From Alphaproteobacteria bacterium (GTDB taxonomy: Bacteria; Pseudomonadota; Alphaproteobacteria; Rhodobacterales; Rhodobacteraceae): 64,000 nt of DNA. The stretch spans positions 1 through 64,000 of the forward strand of contig JAUHWT010000004.1 of assembly GCA_030427145.1 (NCBI GenBank). Reading direction: 5' to 3'. Positions 8,975 through 17,488 of this stretch are shown piece by piece. Numbering within the stretch: position 1 is the stretch's first letter; every line of letters starts with the position of its first letter. The notes under the pieces are model-generated. The model made no database searches and was not told the DNA's origin. It was given only the letters and a program-made list of their open reading frames with translations. A program made the translations under genes and the position numbers.

Positions 8975-9073
8975 CGGGTACCCTTATGCGCAAATTAGGA
9001 AACGCCTGGGCCTCCATGCGATCAATACCATCTGGATACGTGCCCTTCCCCCGACCCGCAAGGCCGCAAACCC

Positions 9074-9703
9074 CTATCCCCCAAAGACCAGCGACGCTGC
9101 AATCAGCCACATGACGCAGCCAATGATCACCTCAAGCACCGTCCAGGCCATGGGCCGCGCAAATAACGGCCGCAGCAGCCGCGCGCCATAGCCCAGCGAG
9201 AAGAAAAACACGAAGGACGCCAGCACCGCCCCCGCACCAAACTCCGCCTGACTGGGATACTGCGTGGACACCGACCCGATCAGCATCACCGTATCCAGAT
9301 ACACATGCGGGTTGAGCCAGGTCAGCGCCAGACACACCGCCAGCGTCCGCCCCAGCGGCACCGGCGCCTGCTCTCCCGGGTCGAGACTGTCCGAACTGCG
9401 AAACGCAGCCCAGAAGCTCCGCAGACCATAGGCAAACAAAAACGCCGCCCCGCCCCAGCGCATCACCGGCACTATCGCGGGCAGCACCTCCGAAATCCGC
9501 CCCAGACCAAACACACCCGCCGAAATCAGGATCGCATCCGACAACCCACATGCCAGGCACACCGCAAAAACATGCCGCCCCATCAGCCCCTGGCGCAGCA
9601 CAAACGCATTCTGCGCCCCAATCGCCAGAATGAGCGACAGGCTCAGCAAAAAACCAGGCAGAAAAGACGTCACAACCGGCCCCGCTCCAATACCGCGAAA
9701 CAC
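9074..9703 (-). CDS. LysE/ArgO-type amino acid exporter
   Basis: A 209-residue membrane protein with about six hydrophobic segments. The first, LSLSLILAIGAQNAFVLRQG, is the signature of the LysE/ArgO exporters of lysine and arginine. The frame begins at a GTG at 9703 with AGGAA only two or three bases upstream. The in-frame GTG at 9673 (giving MTSFLPGF) matches the usual ArgO N-terminus and has GGAGCGGGG further upstream, so that start is also plausible. A LysG/ArgP-type regulator is not next to it. Confidence 0.87.
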   Translation of the reverse strand: MFRGIGAGPVVTSFLPGFLLSLSLILAIGAQNAFVLRQGLMGRHVFAVCLACGLSDAILISAGVFGLGRISEVLPAIVPVMRWGGAAFLFAYGLRSFWAAFRSSDSLDPGEQAPVPLGRTLAVCLALTWLNPHVYLDTVMLIGSVSTQYPSQAEFGAGAVLASFVFFFSLGYGARLLRPLFARPMAWTVLEVIIGCVMWLIAASLVFGG

Positions 9704-9754
9704 CGTTCCTTAAACGACCCACAGGACCTTGGAAACCCGGTCAAACGCCGCCCC

Positions 9755-11017
9755 TCACCGGTCCGGCGTCGACCAGTCCGATGGCGGCACCTTCCGCCGC
9801 CGCAGCCGCAGCGCGAGGCCAATGGCAACCCCCACGCCAATCGCCACGGTCAGATCGGCCACCACCGTCAGAACCATGGTCAGCACCAGCAAAAACCGGT
9901 CCGATGGCCGCTCCCGCAGGTATCCGCCCCATTTATGCGGCTCGCTCATGTTCCAGGCCGTCAGGATCAGCAGTCCGGCCAGCGCCGGCATCGCCATATA
10001 CCCGGCCAGCGGCGCCGCCACGAGCATCACCACAAGGATCGTTAGCGCATGAACGATCCCCGCCACCGGCGTCCGTCCCCCGGCCCGCACATTGGTCGCC
10101 GTCCGCGCAATCGCCCCCGTCGCAGGCAACCCGCCAAACAGCGCCGATCCGATATTGGCCACACCCTGCGCCAGCACCTCCGCGTTCGGCCGGTGTGCGC
10201 CCCCGATCATCCGGTCCGCCACCATGGCCGACAGAAGCGACTCCACTGCCGCCAAAAACGCAATCACAATCGCCGAGGGCAGAAGTTCCGCCAACCGCGC
10301 CAAACTGATCTCGGGCAGCGACGGCATGGGCAGCCCCCGTGGCAAATCCCCAAACCTTGACTGAATGGTATCTACCGGCAAAGCACCCAGCGCCACCACC
10401 GCCGAAGTCACCCCAACCGCCACGATCAGACCCGGAAACTTCGGCGCAATCCGGCGCAGCACGATAATCAAAACCATGGTGACCAGCCCAACCGCCAACG
10501 CCGCACCGGACACCCCGTCCCGCGCGTCGAAAAGCACCGCCAGTTTCTCAAAAAACTCCGCCGGAACCTCCTCAAGCCCGATCCCCAGCAGGTTCTGAAG
10601 CTGGCTGGTCGCGATAATCACCGCAATTCCAATGGTAAAACCGTTGATCACCGGCTCCGGGATCCACGTAATCAGGTTGCCAGCCCGCAACCATCCCGCC
10701 ACCATAAGGATCACCCCGGCCATCAGCGTCGCGAGCACCAGCCCGTCATAGCCATGCTCTGCAATGACCCCGAACACCACCACGATGAACGCGCCGGTCG
10801 GCCCACCGATCTGCACCCGGCTCCCGCCCATCGCCGAGATCAGAAACCCCGCCACAATCGCCGTCACCAGTCCCGTGGCCGGGTCCGCGCCCGAGGCAAT
10901 GGCAATCGCAAGGCTCAGCGGCAGCGCCACCATCGCGACGGTCACACCCGCCACAAGGTCAGCAAAAAACAGATCCCGGGTATACTCCGGCAGTGTCGTC
11001 AAAATTTTGGGTTTCAT
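9755..11017 (-). CDS. SulP-family anion transporter lacking a STAS domain
   Basis: A 420-residue membrane protein starting with the SulP signature region DLVAGVTVAMVALPLSLAIA and including GSRVQIGGPTGAFIVVVFGV. SulP proteins carry sulfate, bicarbonate or other anions. Most are 500-600 residues and end in a cytosolic STAS domain; this one stops right after the last membrane segments with a short basic tail, so the regulatory domain is missing. The cysG-cysI operon lies about 3 kb away, but a shared sulfate role is only a guess; bicarbonate is as likely. Confidence 0.88.
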   Translation of the reverse strand: MKPKILTTLPEYTRDLFFADLVAGVTVAMVALPLSLAIAIASGADPATGLVTAIVAGFLISAMGGSRVQIGGPTGAFIVVVFGVIAEHGYDGLVLATLMAGVILMVAGWLRAGNLITWIPEPVINGFTIGIAVIIATSQLQNLLGIGLEEVPAEFFEKLAVLFDARDGVSGAALAVGLVTMVLIIVLRRIAPKFPGLIVAVGVTSAVVALGALPVDTIQSRFGDLPRGLPMPSLPEISLARLAELLPSAIVIAFLAAVESLLSAMVADRMIGGAHRPNAEVLAQGVANIGSALFGGLPATGAIARTATNVRAGGRTPVAGIVHALTILVVMLVAAPLAGYMAMPALAGLLILTAWNMSEPHKWGGYLRERPSDRFLLVLTMVLTVVADLTVAIGVGVAIGLALRLRRRKVPPSDWSTPDR

Positions 11018-11084
11018 GTCGCCCGACCGGACTAAAGCAATAATGCACTGACACTAATGCCGCTGTCGCGGAGGGTAAATACCC

Positions 11085-11507
11085 CTACTCCTCCGGATCC
11101 ACACGCCCCCGCGCGGCTTTGATCCCCGCACGATGGGTTTTCGCCGCCAGCCTGCGCCGGATCGAGCCTTTGGTGGGCTTCGTCGGTCTGCGCGGCTTGG
11201 GCCGATGCAAAGCCGCCTGGATCAGCTCGCGCAGCTTGCGCCGCGCCTCCTCGCGGTTTTGCGGTTGGGTGCGGAACTTCTCCGCCGTGATGATCACCGC
11301 CCCCTCGCCCGTCCAACGCCGCCCCGCCAGCCGGCGCAGCCGCGCCTTCACATCCGGCGCCAGATTGGGCGACCGCGCCGCCTCAAACCGCAACTCCACC
11401 GCCGTTGCGACCTTGTTCACGTTCTGCCCGCCCGGACCGGAGGAGCGCACGAAACTCTCCGTCAGTTCCCAGTCAGCAATGGAAATGTCGTCGTTGATCA
11501 CAAGCAT
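11085..11507 (-). CDS. arfB: Alternative ribosome-rescue factor ArfB
   Basis: A 140-residue peptidyl-tRNA hydrolase that frees stalled ribosomes lacking a stop codon. It has the catalytic GGQ in GPGGQNVNKV and a basic C-terminal tail (KPRRPTKPTKGSIRRRLAAK) that enters the empty mRNA channel. The frame opens at a TTG at 11519, but the ATG at 11507 (MLVINDDISI) matches the E. coli start and has GGAAA upstream. An unusual leader precedes it: a strong small ORF and a terminator-like hairpin ending only 21 bp before the start. Confidence 0.93.
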   Translation of the reverse strand: MLVINDDISIADWELTESFVRSSGPGGQNVNKVATAVELRFEAARSPNLAPDVKARLRRLAGRRWTGEGAVIITAEKFRTQPQNREEARRKLRELIQAALHRPKPRRPTKPTKGSIRRRLAAKTHRAGIKAARGRVDPEE

Positions 11508-11528
11508 CAGGGTTTCCAAAACGAGAGA

Positions 11529-11552
11529 GAGGGCCGCATCGCTGCGGCCCTC
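11529..11552 (-). terminator. Terminator-like hairpin just upstream of arfB
   Basis: GAGGGCCGCA and TGCGGCCCTC form a perfect 10-bp stem with a 4-nt loop. On the minus strand it is followed by TCTCTCTCGTTTT, a broken pyrimidine/T tract. Since no other minus-strand gene lies upstream except an 18-codon ORF, it either ends a small RNA or acts as an attenuator for arfB. Confidence 0.5.
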
Positions 11553-11631
11553 CCAAATTTCTATGAGCCTGGAGGCTGGCCGGTTGGGCCGAGCCCGTTG
11601 CTACGAACGTGTTCCCACGCGGTTCAAACCG

Positions 11632-11688
11632 TCAGGAAACACCTCCGCAAACAGAACCCGCCAAACGCTCCAAAGTCCCATAAGACAT
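11632..11688 (-). CDS. 18-residue small ORF in the arfB leader
   Basis: ATG at 11688 opens an 18-codon frame, MSYGTLERLAGSVCGGVS, ending in TGA. It is preceded by AAAGGAGGTG, with GGAGG at 11700-11696 and a 7-nt spacer, the strongest ribosome-binding site seen in the window. Immediately after it come the small hairpins CGGT-TTGA-ACCG and CGTG-GGAA-CACG, then the terminator-like stem. Codons show no obvious run of one amino acid. It could be a leader peptide for arfB, or a free small protein. No coding proof beyond the ribosome-binding site. Confidence 0.45.
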   Translation of the reverse strand: MSYGTLERLAGSVCGGVS

Positions 11689-11879
11689 TAAAGCACCTCC
11701 TTTCAGTTGTTTCGGTTGACCTCATCGTGCCACCTTCCCGAAATAAATCAAGAAAAAAGATCGCGGTCGGTTTACGCGCCAAATCACACATCCGATCACG
11801 GCACTTCACGGGTTTGGGAGCGGGTGAAAAAATCCGGCACCCCGCACCGAAGGGTTCTCTGCAAACAAGGAGCGCACCC

Positions 11880-12398
11880 ATGAGATTTACGATCACCACC
11901 GCCGCCTTTACCCTCCTTGCGGGAGCCGCCTTCGCCGGTCCGCAATATGTGGACGAAACGGGCTTCGCGGTATCCGGTTACGACGTCGTCGCCTATTTCG
12001 ATCTAGAACAGGCCGAGGTTGGTGAAGCACAGCCCGAGGGCATCCCCGGCAGCACCGGGTTCACCGCCGAGCATAACGGCGCGACCTTCGCCTTCGCCAG
12101 CGCCGAAAACCGCGACACCTTCCTTGCCGACCCCGAAAAATACGCCCCCCAGTATGACGGCCACTGCGCCTATGGCGTCGCCGTGGATGCCAAGGTTCCA
12201 GGCAACCCCGACCTGTGGCGCATCGTTGATGGCAAGCTGTACCTGAACCTGAACGACGACGTGGTTGACCGCTGGGAAGACAACATCCCCGGCAACATCA
12301 TGCTGGCGGAAGGTTACTGGGACGACCTCGAGGGCGACAGCGCCTCAAACGATCCCGTGCCGAACTTCAGCACATCGGATGCGCCGGTCACCAACTGA
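11880..12398 (+). CDS. YHS-domain protein, exported
   Basis: A 172-residue protein with a Sec signal peptide (MRFTITTAAFTLLAGAAFA) followed by a YHS-like region: GFAVSGYDVVAYFDLEQA, then HNGATFAFASAENRDTFLAD and EKYAPQYDGHCAYGVAV. YHS domains are small, often linked to metals. In this exported form the role is unknown. GGAG eight bases upstream fixes the ATG at 11880, although the frame is open far upstream. The 370-bp gap before it holds the arfB leader on the other strand. Confidence 0.85.
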   Translation: MRFTITTAAFTLLAGAAFAGPQYVDETGFAVSGYDVVAYFDLEQAEVGEAQPEGIPGSTGFTAEHNGATFAFASAENRDTFLADPEKYAPQYDGHCAYGVAVDAKVPGNPDLWRIVDGKLYLNLNDDVVDRWEDNIPGNIMLAEGYWDDLEGDSASNDPVPNFSTSDAPVTN

Positions 12399-12487
12399 TC
12401 CGCGTCCCAAAGCGGGAACCCACATCTCCCGCCCGGCCCCAAAGCCGGTCGGCGCCGTCCGTGTCCTCCCCGGACGGCGCGATGCGT

Positions 12488-13108
12488 TCAGGCCCCGGGT
12501 GCCAAACGCAGCAACAGCACACGGAACGGCACCAGAGCCACCAGGGCCACCGCCGTCTTCACGCAAAAATCCGCGACCGCGAGGCTCACCCAAAGCGGGC
12601 TGACCGGCCCTACGCCAAGCAGCGGCACCGCCTCATTGGCCCAGGCCACATCCACACCCGGCGCAATCCAGGACAGACCGGCCGCAAATGCGATTGAGAA
12701 AAACACCAGCGTATCCAGCGACCCGGCCACCAGGCTCGACACCAGCGGCGCCTTCCACCACGCACCCTGCCGCAGACGGCTGAAAATCCCCACATCGAGG
12801 AACTGCGCTACCAGGAACGCCACGCCCGACCCGATGGCCACGCGCGTACTGACCAGCGGCCCGAACTCACCCTCGATCTGCGTGCCGATCAGACTGCACA
12901 GAATGCCGACCGCAAACCCGATCAGAACCACCCGCGAAGCCTTGCCTGGCCCGTGGATGCGGTTCATCAGGTCGGTGACCAGAAACGCGAATGGATAGGT
13001 AAACGCCCCCCAGGTCAGCCAGTTTCCAAACAGAAACTGAACCAGGATATTGGAGGCAACAACAATGGTGGCCATCGCGGCCACGCCAGGAATGATCGAA
13101 CGGGTCAT
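12488..13108 (-). CDS. Queuosine precursor transporter, YhhQ family
   Basis: A 206-residue membrane protein with about six hydrophobic segments. It matches the VUT/YhhQ family: NWLTWGAFTYPFAFLVTDLM near the N-terminus and a long amphipathic region before LVAGSLDTLVFFSIAFAAG. YhhQ imports queuosine precursors such as preQ0 and preQ1 for tRNA modification. The genes for queuosine synthesis are not in this window. The start at 13108 is acceptable; the methionine at residue 12 is an alternative. Confidence 0.88.
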   Translation of the reverse strand: MTRSIIPGVAAMATIVVASNILVQFLFGNWLTWGAFTYPFAFLVTDLMNRIHGPGKASRVVLIGFAVGILCSLIGTQIEGEFGPLVSTRVAIGSGVAFLVAQFLDVGIFSRLRQGAWWKAPLVSSLVAGSLDTLVFFSIAFAAGLSWIAPGVDVAWANEAVPLLGVGPVSPLWVSLAVADFCVKTAVALVALVPFRVLLLRLAPGA

Positions 13109-13266
13109 GTTTTACGGTTTTCCGTTTTAACAAGGTTGCGGAGACTTGGCCGCCACGCGGCAACCGGCCTCATACGCCTGGAAAACCAAAAGGGCAAGGG
13201 GGAGTGGAACAGGTTGGTCCAAACGGTTTTTGGGATCCGCCAACCCCAACTGCGCGGTACACGAGT

Positions 13267-13425
13267 CACGACGCGCCATGCCCGACTTTGGGAGGGCTGC
13301 GACCGGCCTGGCTACAACGCTCCGTTTAAACTGCTGAAACTTCTGCGCAATTCCTCCCGTCCGGGATGCCCTCCCTGGGGGAAAGTCGGGCATGGCGTGT
13401 CGTGCCGACACGCCGGGAGAGCCGC
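13267..13425. repeat. Inverted-repeat element, copy 1 (about 160 bp)
   Basis: The left arm, starting CACGACGCGCCATGCCCGAC at 13267 and running to GGGAGGGC near 13297, is the reverse complement of the right arm from about 13368 to 13404, with small mismatches. A tail CCGACACGCCGGGAGAGCCGC follows. A second copy at 44668-44826 has nearly identical arms but a diverged centre. No ORF is inside. It could be a MITE-like or REP-like non-autonomous element, or encode a long hairpin RNA. Confidence 0.7.
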
Positions 13426-13491
13426 AGCGACGGTGCCCAACATTTGTCAGGCGACTGATATTTTATGCGTTACGGCAACGCAAAACTATCG

Positions 13492-13591
13492 CCCGGCGGC
13501 AACGCCGGGCAGCGCCGACCTGCCCGTCACGCCAGAGGCGTGCAAATGAATACTGGCGTGCCTTCGGCACGACGGGAGGCGCTATCGCGCC
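13492..13591. repeat. Chain of four small GC-rich hairpins
   Basis: CCCGGCG-gcaa-CGCCGGG (13492-13509), CACGCC-aga-GGCGTG (13528-13542), CGTGCC-ttc-GGCACG (13557-13571) and GGCGC-tatc-GCGCC (13578-13591) follow each other in the non-coding gap downstream of the DUF934 gene. The first, with its flank CAGCGCC, recurs at 31836-31860. With the inverted-repeat element it fills the 535-bp gap 13109-13643, in which no gene is evident. Confidence 0.6.
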
Positions 13592-13643
13592 ACCCGAGGT
13601 CCGCGATGCCCTTGTCTCACAGGCGGCACTTTCAGGAAAAGCC

Positions 13644-14063
13644 CTACGACGCCAGCCGCTGCTGATACGATCCCTGCTTGCGGATCACCCAGTGCTCCGC
13701 CGGCTGACGGGCCGCAACGGACTCGGGAAGCTCAATCTCGTCAAACCCAACCCGCACGGCCGCGCGGTGCTGGTCCGACACAACCGGCCCGGCCGCCCGC
13801 AGACGACCCTTATAGCCCAGCGTTCGCAGACGCCGTGCCAGCGAGAAACCACGGCCATCGGCGAAGCTCGGAAACTCAACTCGGATCATCTCGATCCGGT
13901 CGAGCCAGGGAACCAGGTCCTCCGGTTTGCGGTCGTTGGGAAACTCCACGGCCAGCGCTTCCTCGGGCAACTCCTGCCCCGACCAGAACACGTCAAACGG
14001 ATATACCGTTTTGTCGGCCCAGTCGTCAGCCGCGATGCCATCCTCAGTAATGATTACCGCCAT
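13644..14063 (-). CDS. DUF934 protein, sulfite-reduction operon
   Basis: A 139-residue DUF934 protein: it has the family traits LVPWLDRIEMIRVEFPSFAD, GRGFSLARRLRTLGYKGRLR and DQHRAAVRVGFDEIEL. It is encoded 70 bp after the sulfite reductase gene, its usual place, and is thought to serve assimilatory sulfite or nitrite reduction, although its biochemical role is not defined. In related genomes a cysH gene commonly follows; here the operon ends in repeats instead. Confidence 0.88.
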   Translation of the reverse strand: MAVIITEDGIAADDWADKTVYPFDVFWSGQELPEEALAVEFPNDRKPEDLVPWLDRIEMIRVEFPSFADGRGFSLARRLRTLGYKGRLRAAGPVVSDQHRAAVRVGFDEIELPESVAARQPAEHWVIRKQGSYQQRLAS

Positions 14064-14133
14064 GTCAGCCTCTCCTCAGTTGGCCCGCGCCGGGATGACC
14101 CCGGCGCCACTGTTTTTTCCAGACCCGTCAAAC

Positions 14134-15795
14134 TCAGGCCGCATTCGACCGTGCTTCCGCTTCGGGATAGAGCGCAGCCTTGAACGGTGCCGGTCCCATA
14201 CGGCGATACACCTCGAGGAACGTCTCCGTGTCCTCACTGCGGTGATCGAGATACGCCTCGATCAGACGCTCAACCGCCGGCACGATCTCGTCATAGGCAA
14301 AGCCGGGACCCGCCCGCTCACCGATGGAGGCCGTCTCCGTGCCGTCACCGCCAAGCGTGATCTGGTAGTTCTCAACACCCGCACGATCGAGGCCGAGAAT
14401 ACCGATGTGACCCACATGGTGATGACCACAGGCGTTGATGCAGCCCGAGATCTTGATCTTGAGCGGTCCAATGTCCCGCTGCCGGTCGATGTCGGCAAAG
14501 GTCTCACTGATCTTCTGCGCCACCGGGATCGACCGCGCCGTTGCCAGCGCACAGTAATCCATGCCCGGGCAGGCGATGATGTCGGAGACCAGACCGATAT
14601 TCGCCGTAGCCAGACCCGCATCCTTCAGACGACGGTAGATCTCGGCCAGATGACGGCGCGGCACATGCGGCAGAATGACATTCTGCTCATGGCTGATGCG
14701 CAGCTCATCATGGGCAAACTCCTCAGCCAGGGCCGCCATGATCCGCATCTGGTCGGAGGTCGCATCCCCCGGCGTCTCACCAATGCCTTTCAGCGAAATG
14801 GTGACGATCGCGTAATGCGGCTCACGGTGATCGGCCACGTTCGTGTCGATCCAGGAGCGAAGCCCCGCATCCACCGCGGGCGTCACGTCATACACCGGCT
14901 CAAACTCGGGCGCGGCAAAGGACGCCTCGATCCGGTCGAAAACCTCCTGGTTCACGCCGTTGAACCGGGCCAGGTTCTCCTGGAACGTGGACTCAACCAG
15001 CCTGCGGATCTCATCAATACCGGTCTCATGGACCAGGATCTTGATACGCGCCTTGTACTTGTTGTCGCGACGGCCGATCAGGTTATAGACCTGCAAAATC
15101 GCCTCGACATAGGGCAGCAGATGCTCCTTGGGCAGGAACTCCCGCACCACCTTGCCCAGCATCGGCGTCCGGCCCAGACCGCCGCCAACCAGGACCTCAT
15201 AGCCCGGATTGCCGTCATCGTCCTGAACCAGGCGCAGACCAATGTCATGGGCCTTGATCACCGCACGGTCATGCTCGGACCCCGTCACCGCGATCTTGAA
15301 CTTGCGGCCCAGCCAGGTAAATTCCGGATGGTCCGTGGACCACTGACGCAACAGCTCCGCCGTCGGGCGCGGATCAGCAATCTCGTCCGTAGCGGCACCA
15401 GAGAAATGGTCGGCGGTCACGTTGCGGATACAGTTGCCACTGGTCTGCATCGCATGCATCTGCACATCGGCCAGCGCCTCGAGCATGTCGGGCACGTCCT
15501 GCAGTTTCGGCCAGTTGAACTGGATGTTCTGACGGGTCGTGAAATGCCCGTAGCCCCGGTCCCAGCGGTCCGCGATATAGGCGAACTGCCGCATCTGCCG
15601 ACCATTCAGCGTGCCATAGGGCACCGCGATCCGCAGCATGTAGGCATGCAACTGCAGATAGAGACCATTCATCAGGCGCAGCGGCTTGAACTCATCCTCG
15701 GTCAGGGAGCCGTCAAGACGACGCTCCACCTGGCCCCGGAATTCCGCCACGCGCTCGCGAACAAACGCCTCGTCAAAATCGGTATACTCATACAT
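14134..15795 (-). CDS. cysI: Siroheme-Fe4S4 sulfite/nitrite reductase, haemoprotein subunit
   Basis: A 553-residue cytosolic enzyme for the six-electron reduction of sulfite to sulfide (or nitrite to ammonia). The cluster/siroheme cysteines are in order: C409 and C415 in CPGMDYC, and C452 and C456 in ISGCINACGHHHVGHIGILG. The N-terminal part has the siroheme-binding basic segments (TTRQNIQFNW, NCIRNVTADH). Neighbours cysG (which makes siroheme), DUF2849 and DUF934 support an assimilatory sulfite reductase. Sulfite rather than nitrite is inferred from this context. Confidence 0.93.
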   Translation of the reverse strand: MYEYTDFDEAFVRERVAEFRGQVERRLDGSLTEDEFKPLRLMNGLYLQLHAYMLRIAVPYGTLNGRQMRQFAYIADRWDRGYGHFTTRQNIQFNWPKLQDVPDMLEALADVQMHAMQTSGNCIRNVTADHFSGAATDEIADPRPTAELLRQWSTDHPEFTWLGRKFKIAVTGSEHDRAVIKAHDIGLRLVQDDDGNPGYEVLVGGGLGRTPMLGKVVREFLPKEHLLPYVEAILQVYNLIGRRDNKYKARIKILVHETGIDEIRRLVESTFQENLARFNGVNQEVFDRIEASFAAPEFEPVYDVTPAVDAGLRSWIDTNVADHREPHYAIVTISLKGIGETPGDATSDQMRIMAALAEEFAHDELRISHEQNVILPHVPRRHLAEIYRRLKDAGLATANIGLVSDIIACPGMDYCALATARSIPVAQKISETFADIDRQRDIGPLKIKISGCINACGHHHVGHIGILGLDRAGVENYQITLGGDGTETASIGERAGPGFAYDEIVPAVERLIEAYLDHRSEDTETFLEVYRRMGPAPFKAALYPEAEARSNAA

Positions 15796-15798
15796 GGT

Positions 15799-16107
15799 TC
15801 AGGCCCTCTCGACCGGGCGCCCGTGCTCGGGGCGGTTGCTGGGTCCGCGCATACGGAAATCCTCGCGGAAATGATCGGGACGGGCACGACCCTCGTCGTC
15901 GATTGCCACGTCGGTCAGGTACACCCCAACGATGTCATTGGGGAATTTCGATGCTTCCTTCTGGAGCACCTCGGCGGCCTCCTCATTGGTCGCAATCCAG
16001 GCGTCGCCAATGAACCGCGACCACTTCAGGCCCTGCGTGAAATAGACGACATCGCCGTCGAGCAGGTCATTGCCGGTTGCGATCTGGGGTTTGAAACGTT
16101 TCGCCAT
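15799..16107 (-). CDS. DUF2849 protein
   Basis: A 102-residue protein of family DUF2849, always found between cysG and the sulfite reductase gene in alphaproteobacteria. Recognisable parts are LLDGDVVYFTQGLKWSRFIG and DIVGVYLTDVAIDDEGRARP. The function is not known. The ATG at 16107, two bases after the cysG stop and nine bases after GGAGG, is chosen over the longer frame reaching 16152. Only three bases separate it from the cysI start. Confidence 0.88.
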   Translation of the reverse strand: MAKRFKPQIATGNDLLDGDVVYFTQGLKWSRFIGDAWIATNEEAAEVLQKEASKFPNDIVGVYLTDVAIDDEGRARPDHFREDFRMRGPSNRPEHGRPVERA

Positions 16108-16108
16108 C

Positions 16109-17488
16109 CTAGAGTGCCTCCCGGGCCTGACTGATTGCCTCCGGCGCCGCATGGGGCTCTATGCCCAAAAGCAGCATCACCGGTCCCTGCGGTTCAGCCG
16201 CGCGCAGCGCGTCGGGCAGTTCCAGCAGGTTGGTTGAAATTATTCTCTGATCGGGACGGCTGGCATTCTCCACCGCCGTCACCGGTACATCGGGTGCCGC
16301 GCCATGCATCATCAGACGCCCGCGCAAAAACTCCGAGGACCGCACGCCCATATAGACCGCAGCCGTCGAGCCCTCGGCGGCCAGTGCCCGCCAGTCATGG
16401 GCGGCAAAACCGTTCACGTCATGCCCGGTCAGCACGCGGAAGTCCGAGTTCCGCCCCCGCCGCGTGAGCGACCGTCCCACGGACGCGGCCGCCGCGCTCG
16501 ATGACGTGATGCCCGGCACCACGGAGAACGCGATCCCCGCTTCCGACACCACCCGGATTTCCTCGTCCAGCCGGCCAAAGATCGACGGATCGCCACCTTT
16601 CAGACGCACGACATCCGCACCGGTCCGTCCATGGGCCACCAGAAGGTCATTGATGTCTTCCTGCTTCCAGGACTGACCAAAGCCTTTCTTGCCAACCTCA
16701 ATGACCAGCGCCTCACGCCGCGCCAGTTCCAGGATCGCGGGCGAGACCAGGCGGTCGTGAATGACAACGTCGGCCTCATGCAGCATCCGACGCGCCTTCA
16801 GGGTCAGAAGCTCCGGATCACCCGGACCGGCACCCACGAAGCGCACAATGCCGGTCGCTTTCTCAACACCCTCGGCCAGAAGCCGCTCAAGCTCGTCACG
16901 GGCCGCATCCTCGCCCTTCTCAAAGGCCTGCGGTCCGGTCCCGAAATAGAACTTCGACCAGAACGCCCGCCGCGCCTTGGAGGACAGATCCTCAACCCGG
17001 CCACGGAAGTTCTGCCCGATCCGGGTCAGACGGCCCAGCGAGGAGGGCAGCATTTCCTCAACCTTCGCCTTGATCCCACGCGCCAGAACCGGGGCCGCGC
17101 CCTCGGTGCCAATCGCAACAGTCACCGGATCGCGGTCCACAATCGCCGGCGTAATGAACTCACTGGCTTCGAGATTATCGACCACGTTCAGAAGAACCCC
17201 GGCCTCTTTCGCCAAATGGGAAGTCCGCTCATCCAGCGCCTCATCGGCATCGGCCGCGTAAACAAGCGCCGCGCCATTAAAATCACCGGAGACCGGCGCA
17301 CGCTCGACCAGCGTAATCCGCCCGTCCCGCGCCCACTCGCGCACCACATCGACGGCACCGGTGCCATACACCACGATCTCCGCCTCGGTCCGCAGCAGCA
17401 GGCGCAGTTTGGCCACGGCAACCTCACCGGCACCACAAACGGCCACGGTGCGTCCGCGCAGGTCGAGGAAGACTGGAAAATGTCGCAT
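16109..17488 (-). CDS. cysG: Siroheme synthase, multifunctional CysG
   Basis: A 459-residue three-activity enzyme that turns uroporphyrinogen III into siroheme. Residues 1 to about 150 are the NAD-dependent dehydrogenase/ferrochelatase (VAVCGAGEVAVAKLRLLL), the middle is the dimerisation part (LPSSLGRLTRIGQNFRGRVE), and residues from about 215 are the SAM uroporphyrinogen methyltransferase (VRFVGAGPGDPELLTLKARR, then VRLKGGDPSIFGR). It leads the operon cysG-DUF2849-cysI-DUF934, to whose reductase it supplies the cofactor. Confidence 0.95.
   Translation of the reverse strand: MRHFPVFLDLRGRTVAVCGAGEVAVAKLRLLLRTEAEIVVYGTGAVDVVREWARDGRITLVERAPVSGDFNGAALVYAADADEALDERTSHLAKEAGVLLNVVDNLEASEFITPAIVDRDPVTVAIGTEGAAPVLARGIKAKVEEMLPSSLGRLTRIGQNFRGRVEDLSSKARRAFWSKFYFGTGPQAFEKGEDAARDELERLLAEGVEKATGIVRFVGAGPGDPELLTLKARRMLHEADVVIHDRLVSPAILELARREALVIEVGKKGFGQSWKQEDINDLLVAHGRTGADVVRLKGGDPSIFGRLDEEIRVVSEAGIAFSVVPGITSSSAAAASVGRSLTRRGRNSDFRVLTGHDVNGFAAHDWRALAAEGSTAAVYMGVRSSEFLRGRLMMHGAAPDVPVTAVENASRPDQRIISTNLLELPDALRAAEPQGPVMLLLGIEPHAAPEAISQAREAL

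Noticed and set aside
11520-11700. 6S RNA or another known structured RNA upstream of arfB
   Set aside because: The hairpins are short and tandem, not the long closed rod with central bulge of 6S RNA, and a perfect ribosome-binding site with a small ORF is present.
11133-11879. N-terminal extension of the YHS protein to about 420 residues
   Set aside because: The extension overlaps arfB antisense and the leader; the signal peptide and ribosome-binding site place the start at 11880.
14134-15795. Assignment as a respiratory nitrite reductase
   Set aside because: The siroheme-Fe4S4 motifs and the cysG-DUF2849-DUF934 context fit the assimilatory sulfite type; no nitrate or nitrite transport genes are adjacent.
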